The position numbers and the translations under genes are program-made. This document shows positions 44,902 through 53,298 of a stretch of 64,000 nt of DNA, piece by piece. Every line of letters begins with the position of its first letter. The stretch's first letter is position 1. The notes under the pieces were generated by a model. It was not told the origin of the DNA, searched no databases, and was given only the letters and a program-made list of their open reading frames with translations. Source of the DNA: Burkholderiaceae bacterium (GTDB lineage: Bacteria; Pseudomonadota; Gammaproteobacteria; Burkholderiales; Rhodocyclaceae); NCBI GenBank assembly GCA_021738065.1, contig JAIPCT010000002.1:18910-82909 (forward strand), read 5' to 3'.

Positions 44902-45192
44902 TCAGTCGTTGGCCAACTCATAGACATGAATCACTTTGGCCGCCACCATCGCCTTCACCGAGTTATCGATAGACTTGAAATGCGCAGTCGCCAGATGCGC
45001 TTCAAATGCAGTTCGATCATCGTAAATCTCATAGAGAAAAATCTGCTCCGGCTGCTCCGGATCGAAGCAAACATCGAAGCGTCGACAGCCCGGTTCCGTC
45101 TCGCGCGAAAGGCGTGCATTCTCAAGCATCAGTGGCATGAAACTGGACAGGGACTCTTGATGAATTGTGAAATTGACTGCAATGACATACAT
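44902..45192 (-). CDS. ABM-domain (YgiN/LsrG-like) small enzyme
   Basis: 96 residues, a single dimeric alpha+beta barrel of the antibiotic-biosynthesis-monooxygenase type: MYVIAVNFTIHQESLSSFMPLMLENARLS, then EPGCRRFDVCFDPEQPEQIFLYEIYDDRTAFEAHLATAHFK. The EPGC and E-x-Y-x-D-x-x-A-F-x-x-H elements are family hallmarks. Relatives include quinol monooxygenases and LsrG, which acts on phosphorylated AI-2. Nine bases downstream of the OtnC-like gene, so part of the sugar-acid operon, where an isomerase or tautomerase role on a keto acid is possible but unproven. Confidence 0.85.
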   Translation of the reverse strand: MYVIAVNFTIHQESLSSFMPLMLENARLSRETEPGCRRFDVCFDPEQPEQIFLYEIYDDRTAFEAHLATAHFKSIDNSVKAMVAAKVIHVYELAND

Positions 45193-45202
45193 GGAACACT
45201 CC

Positions 45203-45838
45203 TCAATTTGGGTGACGCAGCCTCAATTCTGCGCACTGTTCCGGCGTGAGCAGGCGCAAACGCTCACCGCGCAGTAGCAAATAGAGCCGCGACGTGGCTT
45301 CGAGTTCCTCAATCGCATCCGTGGCTGCGGCAAGTGTACTGCCGGCAACCACCGGGCCGTGATTGGCTAGCAGCATGGCGTGGTATTTGCCAGCCAGTGC
45401 CCGCACGGCATCAGCCAGCGCGAGATCTCCTGGCGGGTAGTAGGGGACCAGAGGCAAAGTGCCGATGCGCATGATGTAGTAGGCGGTCAAGGGCGGCAGC
45501 AGGTCGGCAGGATCAAGCTCATCCAACAGCGACAGCGCGACGGAATGTGTCGAATGCAGATGCACCACGGCGCCGCTGCCCGGCCTTTGCTGATACATCG
45601 CCAGATGCAGGAAGGATTCCTTGGTCGGCTGATCGCCGCCGACATGCCGGCCTTCCGCGTCGAGCCGCGACAGTCGGGCCGGATCGAGTTCGCCCAGCGA
45701 GGCGCCGGTCGGGCTCAGCAGCCAGCCATCGCCGAGGCGGACGCTCAGGTTACCGGTCGAACCGTGGGTCAGGCCGCGCTCGTAGAGGGAGCGCGCGGTG
45801 CGGCACAGGGCATCGCGTGCGGCGGATTCGGCGCTCAT
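45203..45838 (-). CDS. otnC: Class II aldolase family, 3-oxo-tetronate-4-phosphate decarboxylase type (OtnC)
   Basis: 211 residues of the class II aldolase/adducin fold. Metal ligands HxH in VVHLHSTHSVAL near 94 and a third His in LLANHGPVVAG; THGSTGNLSVR near 24 forms the phosphate-binding loop; the catalytic acid is in TKESFLHLAMYQ. Known OtnC enzymes decarboxylate 3-oxo-tetronate 4-phosphate to DHAP and CO2. Its ATGA overlap with the DUF1537 kinase is the classic otnK-otnC arrangement, which is the main reason for choosing this function over a fuculose-phosphate aldolase. Confidence 0.85.
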   Translation of the reverse strand: MSAESAARDALCRTARSLYERGLTHGSTGNLSVRLGDGWLLSPTGASLGELDPARLSRLDAEGRHVGGDQPTKESFLHLAMYQQRPGSGAVVHLHSTHSVALSLLDELDPADLLPPLTAYYIMRIGTLPLVPYYPPGDLALADAVRALAGKYHAMLLANHGPVVAGSTLAAATDAIEELEATSRLYLLLRGERLRLLTPEQCAELRLRHPN

Positions 45839-47112
45839 TGCACCATGTCCAGCGCCCGGCTGAAAAAGTCGGTGCGGCCGAAGTTACCGGATTTGAGCGC
45901 CAGTAACAGGGGCTCGGGGCCAAGTACGCGCGTCCAGGGCACACCGGGATCGATCTGCGGCCCGATTGCCAGCGCTTTCACGCCCAGGGCCCCGACCACG
46001 GCGCCGGAAGTTTCTCCGCCTGCCACCACCAGACGCCGCACGTTCTGCGCGACCAGCGCCTGCGCCAGCAAGGCGAATGTCTGCTCGACCAGGCTGGCCG
46101 CGTGTTCCAGACCGAGGCGCGACTGCACCGCAGCGATGGCCGCCGGATCGGCACTTGAGTAGAACAGCACGGTCTCGCCACGGGACAGCGCGCCGGCGGC
46201 CTTGCCCAGGGCGGCTGCGGCAAGCCCGGCGGCGTCATCCGCCACCAGCGGATCGATCACCACCGCCAGGCAGCGGCGGGCCATGTCGGCTACCTGCGCC
46301 CGTGTTGCTTCCGAGCAGCTTCCGGCGAGACCCGCCGCTGCGCCGCCGACCGTGCCCAGCGCATCGGCATTGGCCTCAACCGGCAGGAGACCGGCCTCGC
46401 GGAAATTTTGCGGCAAACCCAGTGCCAGTCCCGCGCCGCCTGTCAGCAGGCGCAGGTTGCGACTGGCGGCGCCAATGGCGTAGAGGTCTTGGTCGCGCAC
46501 CGCGTCGACCACGGCGTGGCGCACGCCTTGCGCTGCCAGCGCGGCCAATTCCTCATTGATCGCCGTCTCGCCGGCGCCGACTTTTGACCAGGGCAGCAGG
46601 CCGACCGGATGCCGGCTTTGGCGTCCCATCACGCGCACCAGGCTGGCGTCGGTCATCGGAGTCAGCGGGTGATTGCGCATCGGCGAATCGGATAGCAGCG
46701 CCTCGCCGACAAACAGATGGCCCTGAAACACGGTGCGCCGGTTGTCCGGATAGGCCGGGCACACCACCGCGATCTTTTCGCCCAGGGCGTCGAGCAGGGC
46801 ATCCGCCACCTGCCCGATATTTCCGGCATCGGTGGAATCGAATGTCGAGCAAACCTTGAAAAAGAATTGCCGCGCCCCGCGCGCCTTCAGCCATTCGAGC
46901 GCGGCCAGCGACTGTGCCACGGCTTCGCCCACGGGAATGGTGCGTGATTTCAGCGCAACGACCACCGCGTCGCATTCCGGCAGTCCGGTGTCCGCAGTCG
47001 GTATACCGATAGTCTGCACCGTGCGCATGCCGCCGCGCACGAGGATATTGGCGAGGTCGGTGGCGCCGGTGAAATCATCGGCAATTGCGCCGAGAAGAAT
47101 CCTGTTGGCCAT
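45835..47112 (-). CDS. otnK: Four-carbon acid sugar kinase, 3-oxo-tetronate kinase type (OtnK, DUF1537)
   Basis: 425 residues. The N-terminal domain has GAIADDFTGATDLAN near 8-22 (substrate binding) and KVCSTFDSTDAGNIG near 84; the C-terminal nucleotide domain has VVAGGETSGAVVGALGV near 360 and ALKSGNFG near 405. This is the OtnK/YgbK architecture. Reaction expected: ATP-dependent phosphorylation of a 3-oxo-tetronate, feeding the adjacent OtnC. DUF1537 kinases can also act on D-threonate, D-erythronate or branched acids, so exact substrate is open. WSKVGAGETAIN near 178 carries motif copy 7. Confidence 0.88.
   Translation of the reverse strand: MANRILLGAIADDFTGATDLANILVRGGMRTVQTIGIPTADTGLPECDAVVVALKSRTIPVGEAVAQSLAALEWLKARGARQFFFKVCSTFDSTDAGNIGQVADALLDALGEKIAVVCPAYPDNRRTVFQGHLFVGEALLSDSPMRNHPLTPMTDASLVRVMGRQSRHPVGLLPWSKVGAGETAINEELAALAAQGVRHAVVDAVRDQDLYAIGAASRNLRLLTGGAGLALGLPQNFREAGLLPVEANADALGTVGGAAAGLAGSCSEATRAQVADMARRCLAVVIDPLVADDAAGLAAAALGKAAGALSRGETVLFYSSADPAAIAAVQSRLGLEHAASLVEQTFALLAQALVAQNVRRLVVAGGETSGAVVGALGVKALAIGPQIDPGVPWTRVLGPEPLLLALKSGNFGRTDFFSRALDMVQ
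46559..46584 (-). repeat. Dispersed 26-base motif, copy 7 (in otnK)
   Basis: AAAGTCGGCG, CCGGCG, AG, ACGGCGAT: one base off the consensus outside the variable pair. Encodes KVGAGETAI in the linker region between domains. Confidence 0.65.
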
Positions 47113-47119
47113 GGGCGTC

Positions 47120-48403
47120 CTAAAGCATCAGCTTCCAGATGACCGACGTCATCGAGGGAAAGTAGGTGATGAGCAGCAGCACCACCAGCGAGGCGGCAAA
47201 CAACGGTACCAGCTCCTTGGTGATCTCGCCAATGCTCGCCCCTGCGAGCTTGGCCGCAACGAACAGTGTGCCGCCCACCGGCGGCGTGTACAAGGCCAGG
47301 GCAAGGTTGGCCGTGATCACCACGCCAAGATGGATCAGGTCGATACCCATGGCTTTCGCCAGTGGCATCAGCAGCGGCACGGTAAGCAACATCGCCGGCA
47401 GCGGCTCGATGAAAATTCCGAGCAGCAGCAGTGCGACATTGACCATGGCAAGGAACTGCCAGGGCTCGGTGGCGACCACGCTGACCCAGGCCGCGAGTTG
47501 CGCCGCCACCTGCTCGGCCGTGATCAGCCAGGCCAGGGCACCCGTGGCGCCGATCACGAGCATCACCGTGGCGCTGGTGGAAAATGCCCGGAGCAGCAGG
47601 CGCGGCAAATCGCGCCAGCCTATGTCGCGGTATAGAAAGATCGAGATGCAGAGGCCATACACGACCGCGATCGCCGCCGCCTCGGTCGGCGTAAACAAGC
47701 CCGACCAGATTCCGCCGATGATGATGATCGGCATCAGCAGCGCCGGGCCGGCCGCCACCGTCGCCTGCCAGATCTGGCGCCAGTTGGAACGATCTGAGCC
47801 GTTGTCGCAACCGGTCTTGCGTCCGTACCACATGCAGACCACCACCAGCGCCACGGCCATGACCATCGCCGGAATGACGCCCGACATCGACAGTTGGCGC
47901 ATCGACACGCCGGAGATGAAGGCATAGACGAGGAAGGGAATCGACAGCGGCATCAGCAAGGCCAGGGTTCCGGCCACTGCCAGAAGCGCCGCCGCGAAGC
48001 CGCGCGAGTAGCCCCGCTGCACCATGGCCGGTATCACCAGCGAGCCGATGGCGGCGGTATCGGCGATTGCCGAACCCGAGACGCCGCCGAACATCAGGCA
48101 GGAGGCGACGGTTACCACACCCAGCCCGCCGGGCATGAAGCCGAGCAGCGCATGGGCGAAATCGACGATGCGACGGCCGACGCCGCCTTCGGAAAGCAGT
48201 TCACCGGCAAAGATGAATAGCGGCACCGCGATCAGGATGAATGGCTCGACGCCGCCGATGTAGGAAAGAAAAATCGTTTCCAGCGGGTGGCCGAGGTCGG
48301 CGACCAGAATGAAGCCGACGGTGGTTGCCAACAGGGCGTACACCAACGGCAGGCCACCCAGGGCGATCAGGAAAAATACGGCAAAGAGCGAAAAGGCGAA
48401 CAT
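47120..48403 (-). CDS. dctM: TRAP transporter large permease (DctM family)
   Basis: Sodium-driven inner-membrane subunit of a tripartite ATP-independent periplasmic transporter. 427 residues with about 12 hydrophobic segments. Family features: FILIAVPLFIFAGELLSEGGVGRRIVDFA, GGLGVVTVASCLMFGGVSGSAIADTAAIG, and the C-terminal GVVITANLALALYTPPVGGTLFVAAKLAG. Eleven bases from the DctQ stop and seven from the otnK start; part of the operon. Substrate is set by DctP. Confidence 0.96.
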   Translation of the reverse strand: MFAFSLFAVFFLIALGGLPLVYALLATTVGFILVADLGHPLETIFLSYIGGVEPFILIAVPLFIFAGELLSEGGVGRRIVDFAHALLGFMPGGLGVVTVASCLMFGGVSGSAIADTAAIGSLVIPAMVQRGYSRGFAAALLAVAGTLALLMPLSIPFLVYAFISGVSMRQLSMSGVIPAMVMAVALVVVCMWYGRKTGCDNGSDRSNWRQIWQATVAAGPALLMPIIIIGGIWSGLFTPTEAAAIAVVYGLCISIFLYRDIGWRDLPRLLLRAFSTSATVMLVIGATGALAWLITAEQVAAQLAAWVSVVATEPWQFLAMVNVALLLLGIFIEPLPAMLLTVPLLMPLAKAMGIDLIHLGVVITANLALALYTPPVGGTLFVAAKLAGASIGEITKELVPLFAASLVVLLLITYFPSMTSVIWKLML

Positions 48404-48414
48404 GTCGTGGTCTT

Positions 48415-48996
48415 TCAGTTGACGCCGAAGCGCTCTTCACGCGATCTGCCGCGCGCGATCTGCAAGCCATCCCAGAGTATGAAAAGCAAGGTGACCAAGG
48501 AAGCCACGGGCAGCGACAGGTATTGAAACGACATAGGGATGTCGAGTACCGTGAGCCGGTTGGTCCACCCGGCCTCGACCAGCAGCCAGCCGTACCAGAC
48601 CAGCTGGCCCAGGACGACGGCGGAAACCGCCGCGATCGCCAGATCGACCATGCGACGCGAACTGACGTTCAGCTTGTCGATGAGTTCGGTGATCGCCATG
48701 TGCGCGCCGCGCCGGGTGGCCGCCGCGCCACCGAGAAAGGTCACCCACACCATCAGCAGTTCGCACATCTCGGTGGTCGCCGCCATGTCCTTGCCGAACA
48801 GGTGCAAGACGACATTGATGAAGACCAGCACGATCATCACCGCACCGATGCCGACGATGGCCCAGTCCACGGCATCGCCGATCACGCGCAGGAAAGCGGG
48901 CGCCGGAGGCGCCGGGGGCAGCAGCCCCCGGCGCCCCGGCGGGGCCTTTACCAGATCATCGGCATGCGCATGCTGATGCAGGCCCGGAGAGATCAC
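48415..48996 (-). CDS. dctQ: TRAP transporter small permease (DctQ family)
   Basis: 193 residues with four membrane helices: VDWAIVGIGAVMIVLVFINVVLHLF, ATTEMCELLMVWVTFLGGAAATRRGAHMAI, VDLAIAAVSAVVLGQLVWYGWLLV and LPVASLVTLLFILWDGLQI. RRGAHMAITELID is the conserved loop of DctQ. The start is taken as the GTG at 48996, which overlaps the DctP stop (GTGA); the track ORF runs further into dctP in a different frame. The first 50 residues are Pro/Gly-rich, so a shorter start near the first helix remains possible. Confidence 0.88.
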   Translation of the reverse strand: MISPGLHQHAHADDLVKAPPGRRGLLPPAPPAPAFLRVIGDAVDWAIVGIGAVMIVLVFINVVLHLFGKDMAATTEMCELLMVWVTFLGGAAATRRGAHMAITELIDKLNVSSRRMVDLAIAAVSAVVLGQLVWYGWLLVEAGWTNRLTVLDIPMSFQYLSLPVASLVTLLFILWDGLQIARGRSREERFGVN

Positions 48997-50000
48997 TTGA
49001 CGGCCTTGCGCACGGCTTCGGCGTGGGCAAGAATGCCATCGACATCGGCGCCGTACTTCTCCCTGGCCTTGGCGTACGCTTCCTTGACCGAGTCGCGCCA
49101 CGGGCCGATGGCCGGACGATTGATCTTGGCGCCCTTGCTCGCCATGTCCTTCAACTGGCGCTCGTCGTTGCTGCGGATCTCATTGCGGCTCCACTCGCCC
49201 GCCTCCTTGGCGGCCTTGGTCACGGCGGCCTGATCGGCCGGCGTCAGTTTCTGCCAGGTCTTTTCCGAAATGGTCAGGGGAATGGGGCTGTAGACGTGGT
49301 TCGTCATGGTCACGTTGGGCGCCACTTCATAGAACTTGTTGGAAAAGATCGTATCGACCGGGTTCTCCTGTCCCGCCACGGCACCCTGCTGAATCGCCAG
49401 ATACACCTCGGGCAGCGGCATGATCTGCAACGAGAAGCCCATCGATTCCAGCGTCCAGCGCATCATTTCATTCGGGAAGGAACGCAGCTTCTTGCCCTTG
49501 GCATCAGCCGGCGTGTTCAGCGGATCCTTGGTGGTCATGTTGCGAAAGCCCGCTTCCCAGGTCGCCAGGAAGCGGAAGCCTTTTTCGGGGGCTTTGGCGA
49601 ACTGCGCATGGAGCCACTTCGATTCGTCGTAGAACTTCCACCCCTGATCATAGTTTTCGACGATGAAGGGCAGCATGGTCAGATTGAGCGTTGCCAGGTG
49701 CGTGGCGTAGGAGCCGGTGCTGGAAACGGTAAAGTCGATGCCGCCGAGCTGCAACTGCTCGATCGCCTTCGGATCGTTGGCGAGCTGGCCCGCCGGGTAG
49801 ACCTTGACCTCGTAACGGCCCTGGGTATAGCTCCCGACTTTCTCGGCGAACATGTGGGCCGCCTTGTCGCGCGCTCCGCCGGGCTGGTCGGTATGGCTGA
49901 ACTTGAGGGCCGTGGCTGCCCCGGCAGACAGCGGCAGCGCAAAGGCAACAGCAAGACTTGCAGCTATCAAACTACGTGCTACGAATGTTCTGCGTTTCAT
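48993..50000 (-). CDS. dctP: TRAP transporter periplasmic solute-binding protein (DctP family)
   Basis: 335 residues. Signal peptide MKRRTFVARSLIAASLAVAFALPLSAGA, cleaved before ATALKFSH. Mature protein shows the DctP fold: GGARDKAAHMFAEKVGSYTQGRYEVKVYPAGQLAND, the conserved Arg in WEAGFRNMTTKDPLN that binds the ligand carboxylate, and QQGAVAGQENPVDTI. The conserved Arg supports a carboxylate ligand, that is a sugar acid more than a neutral sugar. Four bases upstream lies the oxidoreductase stop. Confidence 0.96.
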   Translation of the reverse strand: MKRRTFVARSLIAASLAVAFALPLSAGAATALKFSHTDQPGGARDKAAHMFAEKVGSYTQGRYEVKVYPAGQLANDPKAIEQLQLGGIDFTVSSTGSYATHLATLNLTMLPFIVENYDQGWKFYDESKWLHAQFAKAPEKGFRFLATWEAGFRNMTTKDPLNTPADAKGKKLRSFPNEMMRWTLESMGFSLQIMPLPEVYLAIQQGAVAGQENPVDTIFSNKFYEVAPNVTMTNHVYSPIPLTISEKTWQKLTPADQAAVTKAAKEAGEWSRNEIRSNDERQLKDMASKGAKINRPAIGPWRDSVKEAYAKAREKYGADVDGILAHAEAVRKAVK

Positions 50001-50003
50001 GAT

Positions 50004-51104
50004 TTATTCCTCCTGGGTTGAGTCAGTACGGCCGTCGAAAGTTTGCAGCACGGGGCGTTCCTCGGGATCAAAGCCGGCCAGTTCGATCCTTCTGCCTTCC
50101 TGGTGGGAGCGATACACCGCTTCCTGAATTTTCAGATTGGCAAGGTATTCGCGCGCCGTGTTTTCCAGCGGCGCGCCTTGTAGCAAATGTTCAACCACGT
50201 GGCGCTGCATCCATTCGCAAGCGCCGCCGCCGAAGCTGTCGGTCTGGCCTCGGTCATAAACGTGCTCGGTCTCGTCGCCGTGATGCGGTTTCCACCACAG
50301 GCGTGCCTCGCCATCGAGACGCAGCACGCCACCACTGCCTTCCAGCCACATCTCGCCCATGGTGCGGCGCGGATTGCTGGCGACGTGATCGTTGAGTCGG
50401 TTGCCGTCGAACAGGCCGGTCGCGCCGGATTCGTAATCGAAAACGATGTAGCCGGCGTCCTCGCCGGCAATCACCGGATTGATCCTGCGCAGCCGCGCAT
50501 AGACAGCGCTGACTTCGCCCATGAGGAAGCGGAAGGTGTCGATCCAGTGGATGGCGGTTTCATACACCAGCAGGCGCGGCATCTGCTGGAAATAGGGCTG
50601 GCGGTCGAGATAGGCCTGCGGGCCCTGACCGTCGCCGGGACGCAGGCGGAAGGCCGCGCTGTGCAGGACGCCCAGTTGACCGGCGTCGATCATCCGCCTG
50701 GCTTCGCGGTACCACGGCTGCCAGCGGAAGTTTTCATGCACCGCCAGCTTGATGCCGGCCTTCTCGGCGATCCCGGTCAGTTCCACGGCCTCGGCGTAGC
50801 TGCGGCCGAAGGGCTTCTGGCAGATCACGTTGATGCCGCGATCCGCCGCCAGCATTATGTATTCGCGATAGGTGGCCGGCGTGGTAATGATGTCGAGTAA
50901 ATCGGGCTGCTCTGCATCGAGCATTTCCCCGACATGGCCATAGACCTTCGGCACGCCGTAGCGCGCCGCCAGTGCCTGGCCCTTGGCGACGTCGCGGTTG
51001 GTCAGTGCCACGGTGTCGACCGCCGCGATGTTGCGCCAGCCTTGGTACTGGAACTGGCTGAAGTAGCCGGCGCCGACCGCCGCGACCTTGAGTTTCTTTT
51101 CCAT
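50004..51104 (-). CDS. Gfo/Idh/MocA-family sugar oxidoreductase
   Basis: 366 residues. Rossmann domain KVAAVGAGYFSQFQYQGW near 5, EKPxG-type catalytic segment here as VICQKPFGRSYAEAVEL near 93 (the lysine is conserved, the usual Glu is Gln), then the alpha/beta C-terminal domain with HENFRWQPWYREARRMIDAGQLG and HWIDTFRFLMG, where His and Asp are expected catalytic residues. Typical reaction is NAD-dependent oxidation of an aldose to its lactone. The track ORF extends upstream through motif copy 8; ATG at 51104, five bases after the previous stop, is the natural start. The family is broad, so substrate is unknown. Confidence 0.9.
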   Translation of the reverse strand: MEKKLKVAAVGAGYFSQFQYQGWRNIAAVDTVALTNRDVAKGQALAARYGVPKVYGHVGEMLDAEQPDLLDIITTPATYREYIMLAADRGINVICQKPFGRSYAEAVELTGIAEKAGIKLAVHENFRWQPWYREARRMIDAGQLGVLHSAAFRLRPGDGQGPQAYLDRQPYFQQMPRLLVYETAIHWIDTFRFLMGEVSAVYARLRRINPVIAGEDAGYIVFDYESGATGLFDGNRLNDHVASNPRRTMGEMWLEGSGGVLRLDGEARLWWKPHHGDETEHVYDRGQTDSFGGGACEWMQRHVVEHLLQGAPLENTAREYLANLKIQEAVYRSHQEGRRIELAGFDPEERPVLQTFDGRTDSTQEE

Positions 51105-51128
51105 CGCCGTCACGCCAGCGCCGACTTT
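51103..51128 (-). repeat. Dispersed 26-base motif, copy 8 (stop/start junction)
   Basis: AAAGTCGGCG, CTGGCG, TG, ACGGCGAT: an exact match to the consensus. It contains the last codons and TGA stop of the dehydrogenase gene and the first two bases of the next gene's ATG, so here it serves as a junction and not as a peptide. Confidence 0.7.
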
Positions 51129-52228
51129 TTGGCCAGGGCGCCGATGATGGCGTCGGCGATGGCGCGCGAGCCGTCCTGGCCGCCCTGTTCGCAGGAATGC
51201 AGCCGGCCGCCGGCAAAGGCCGCGTCGACGGCCCGCGTCAATCGCGCGCCTTCCTGCGTCGCTTCCGGCATGCCGTGCTTCTGGCCCAGCCATTCCAGCA
51301 TCATCGCCGCCGAAAGAATCATGGCCGTCGGATTCGCCTTGCCCTGGCCGGCAATGTCGGGCGCCGTGCCGTGGCTGGGCTGGAACAGACCGTGTTTGTC
51401 GCCGATGTCGCCCGAGGGCGACATGCCCAGACCACCGATCAGGCCGGCGGCAAGGTCGGAAAGAATGTCGCCGAACTGGTTTTCGGTCGGAATGACATCG
51501 TATTCCCAGGGGCGCTTGACCAGATTGAGCGCCATGGCATCCACATAGCAATGGTCGGCTGCGATATCCGGATTCAGCTTGGCGCGCTCCCAGTAGATCT
51601 TGTGGAAGAAGGCCATGCTGTTGAGTACGTTGGCCTTGTCCACGCAGGTAACACGACCCTTGGCCGGATTCGCCGCGCGGCGCTGGCGGGCCAGGCTGAA
51701 GGCGAAATCGAACAAGCGCTCGGAACCGGCGCGCGTGATTCGGCCCAGGTCGAAGGCCTCGTTGTCGTTGGCCGGCGGCTGGTGTTCGGGATAGAGGCGA
51801 CCATAGAACAGGCCTTCGGATTGTTCGCGAATCAGCACGAAGTCGATTTGCGCCGCGCGCGGATCAGCCAGCACCGAGGGCACGCCTGGAATCGCCCGGA
51901 TCGGACGGACGCCGGCGAAGAGGTCGAAATCCTTGCGCAGTCCGAGTTGCGGATTCACTTCGGTGCCGTCGGGATAGCGGATATGCGGCAAGCCCATGGA
52001 GCCGAACAGGATAGCGTCGGCATCTTCGCAACTGCGCATGGTGCTGTCGGGCAGTGCGATGCCGGTATCGGCATAGTGCTGTGCGCCCCCGGCACCATGC
52101 ACAAAGCTCAAGCCGAAGCGGGGCTGATCTTCCAGCAGACGCTGTAACACTTCAATACAGACGTTCATGATCTCCGAGCCGATACCGTCACCCGGAAGTA
52201 CTGCAATTTTGAACTGATGCTTGGTCAT
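51110..52228 (-). CDS. Isocitrate/isopropylmalate dehydrogenase family enzyme, acid sugar type
   Basis: 372 residues. Family signatures: AVLPGDGIGSEIMN, RKDFDLFAGVRPIRAIPG (the RxxxDLFxxxRP region), REQSEGLFYGR, the Lys-containing VTCVDKANVLN, IPTENQFGDILSDLAAGLIGGLGMSPSGDIG, and SHGTAPDIAGQGKANPTAMILS. These bind Mg2+ and NAD(P) and oxidise a hydroxyl beta to a carboxylate, often with decarboxylation. It is not leuB by context: no leuC/leuD nearby, and REQSEGLF departs from the leucine enzyme. Closest named group is tartrate/D-malate dehydrogenase-like. In this operon it may oxidise a tetronate or similar acid at C3. Confidence 0.87.
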   Translation of the reverse strand: MTKHQFKIAVLPGDGIGSEIMNVCIEVLQRLLEDQPRFGLSFVHGAGGAQHYADTGIALPDSTMRSCEDADAILFGSMGLPHIRYPDGTEVNPQLGLRKDFDLFAGVRPIRAIPGVPSVLADPRAAQIDFVLIREQSEGLFYGRLYPEHQPPANDNEAFDLGRITRAGSERLFDFAFSLARQRRAANPAKGRVTCVDKANVLNSMAFFHKIYWERAKLNPDIAADHCYVDAMALNLVKRPWEYDVIPTENQFGDILSDLAAGLIGGLGMSPSGDIGDKHGLFQPSHGTAPDIAGQGKANPTAMILSAAMMLEWLGQKHGMPEATQEGARLTRAVDAAFAGGRLHSCEQGGQDGSRAIADAIIGALAKKSALA

Positions 52229-52269
52229 GATGGTCGGTATCCTTAACGTCTTGCGCTGACCATGTTGTG

Positions 52270-53253
52270 TCAGAATTTCCAGTGAAAGGGAGGGTGGCCA
52301 GCCACGGGTGCATCAAAGTACGCCAGGCGGTCGTCGAGCAGGCAACCCAAGTATGCAGTGCGCAAACCGGGGCCACCGAAGGCCAGGCTTGAGATGTTCT
52401 TCAGAATCCGGCCGCTGGCCTTGTCCAGATGAGGCCGGCCCATTTCACCCGCCTGAAAGGCTTGTTCGACCCAGTCCACATGCTCCAGGTCGCAATCCTC
52501 CAGCATCAGAACCTGGCTACCGTCGGGCATGACGCGGATTACCCGGTTGGAGACGATTGAGGTAATCCAGATGCCGCCCTCCGCATCAAAAGTCAAACCG
52601 TCAGGATAGGTGCCATGGCCGAAGGTGGTGACGGTCTCCCTGCCTGACAGCGAGCCATCGTCGGCAATGCGAAAACGTGTCAGGCGACGGGCGAAGGTTT
52701 CATTGACGTAGAGCCATTGCCCGTCCGGACTGGGAACGGCCTCGTTGGTGTAGCACAGGCCGTCGGCGACGATACGGGCACCGTGTGCGTCGATGACGGC
52801 AATGAAGCCGTCTGCGATATCACTACGATAGGCCAGTGCACGTGGCTGATGGCGAGTACTGACCGTCAGCCAGGTGCGCTTGCCGTCCTCAACGACATAG
52901 TTGGACGGCGGCACTGGAACACCGTCGATCTCTTCGAGAAATGGCACGACAGTACCGTTGCGCTGCAAATGGAAAAGCCCGCCTTGTGTATCGCCCAGAT
53001 CGGCCAGCAGAAAACTGCCATCCGGGCGCAAAGCGATGCCGTTGGGTTTGAGTGGCCGCCCGTTGGGCAAGCTTGCGGCGAAGAGCGTCTGGCTGCCATC
53101 GGGCATTGTTTGCGCCACACCACCACGCCAGTCCGCGGTGTACATGGCGCCGCGCGCCGTTATGAGCACACATTCCGGGCGCTTCAGCCCACTGCCGGCG
53201 AATCGCAATGAAGACAATGAAATTTGTGGCGCCAAGCAAGCCATCGAGCCCAC
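52270..53253 (-). CDS. SMP-30/gluconolactonase-type lactonase
   Basis: About 327 residues of the six-bladed beta-propeller SMP-30/LRE fold. Metal-ligand segments: GLKRPECVLI (Glu), PPSNYVVEDG (Asn), LCYTNEAVPSPDGQWLYVNET (Asn) and HGTYPDGLTFDAEGGIWI (Asp). Hydrolyses a sugar lactone to the acid. No signal peptide, so cytoplasmic. Start uncertain: the GTG at 53253 has GGGAGAG six bases upstream; ATG 53244 and the track TTG 53268 are alternatives. First gene of the operon and directly behind the palindrome at 53279. Confidence 0.88.
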   Translation of the reverse strand: MGSMACLAPQISLSSLRFAGSGLKRPECVLITARGAMYTADWRGGVAQTMPDGSQTLFAASLPNGRPLKPNGIALRPDGSFLLADLGDTQGGLFHLQRNGTVVPFLEEIDGVPVPPSNYVVEDGKRTWLTVSTRHQPRALAYRSDIADGFIAVIDAHGARIVADGLCYTNEAVPSPDGQWLYVNETFARRLTRFRIADDGSLSGRETVTTFGHGTYPDGLTFDAEGGIWITSIVSNRVIRVMPDGSQVLMLEDCDLEHVDWVEQAFQAGEMGRPHLDKASGRILKNISSLAFGGPGLRTAYLGCLLDDRLAYFDAPVAGHPPFHWKF

Positions 53254-53278
53254 CAAGATCTCTCCCAAACTGCGTGCT

Positions 53279-53298
53279 CGTTAATGTATGCATTAACG
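53279..53298. promoter_or_regulatory. Palindromic operator candidate upstream of the sugar-acid operon
   Basis: CGTTAATG-TATG-CATTAACG, perfect 8-base arms with a 4-base centre, 26 bases before the chosen lactonase start in AT-rich DNA. Size and symmetry fit a dimeric regulator such as the FCD/GntR protein encoded at the operon's end. Confidence 0.6.

Noticed and set aside
51110-52228. Calling the dehydrogenase leuB
   Set aside because: The family is right, but the operon is catabolic, no leuC or leuD is near, and the REQSEGLF segment differs from the leucine enzyme.
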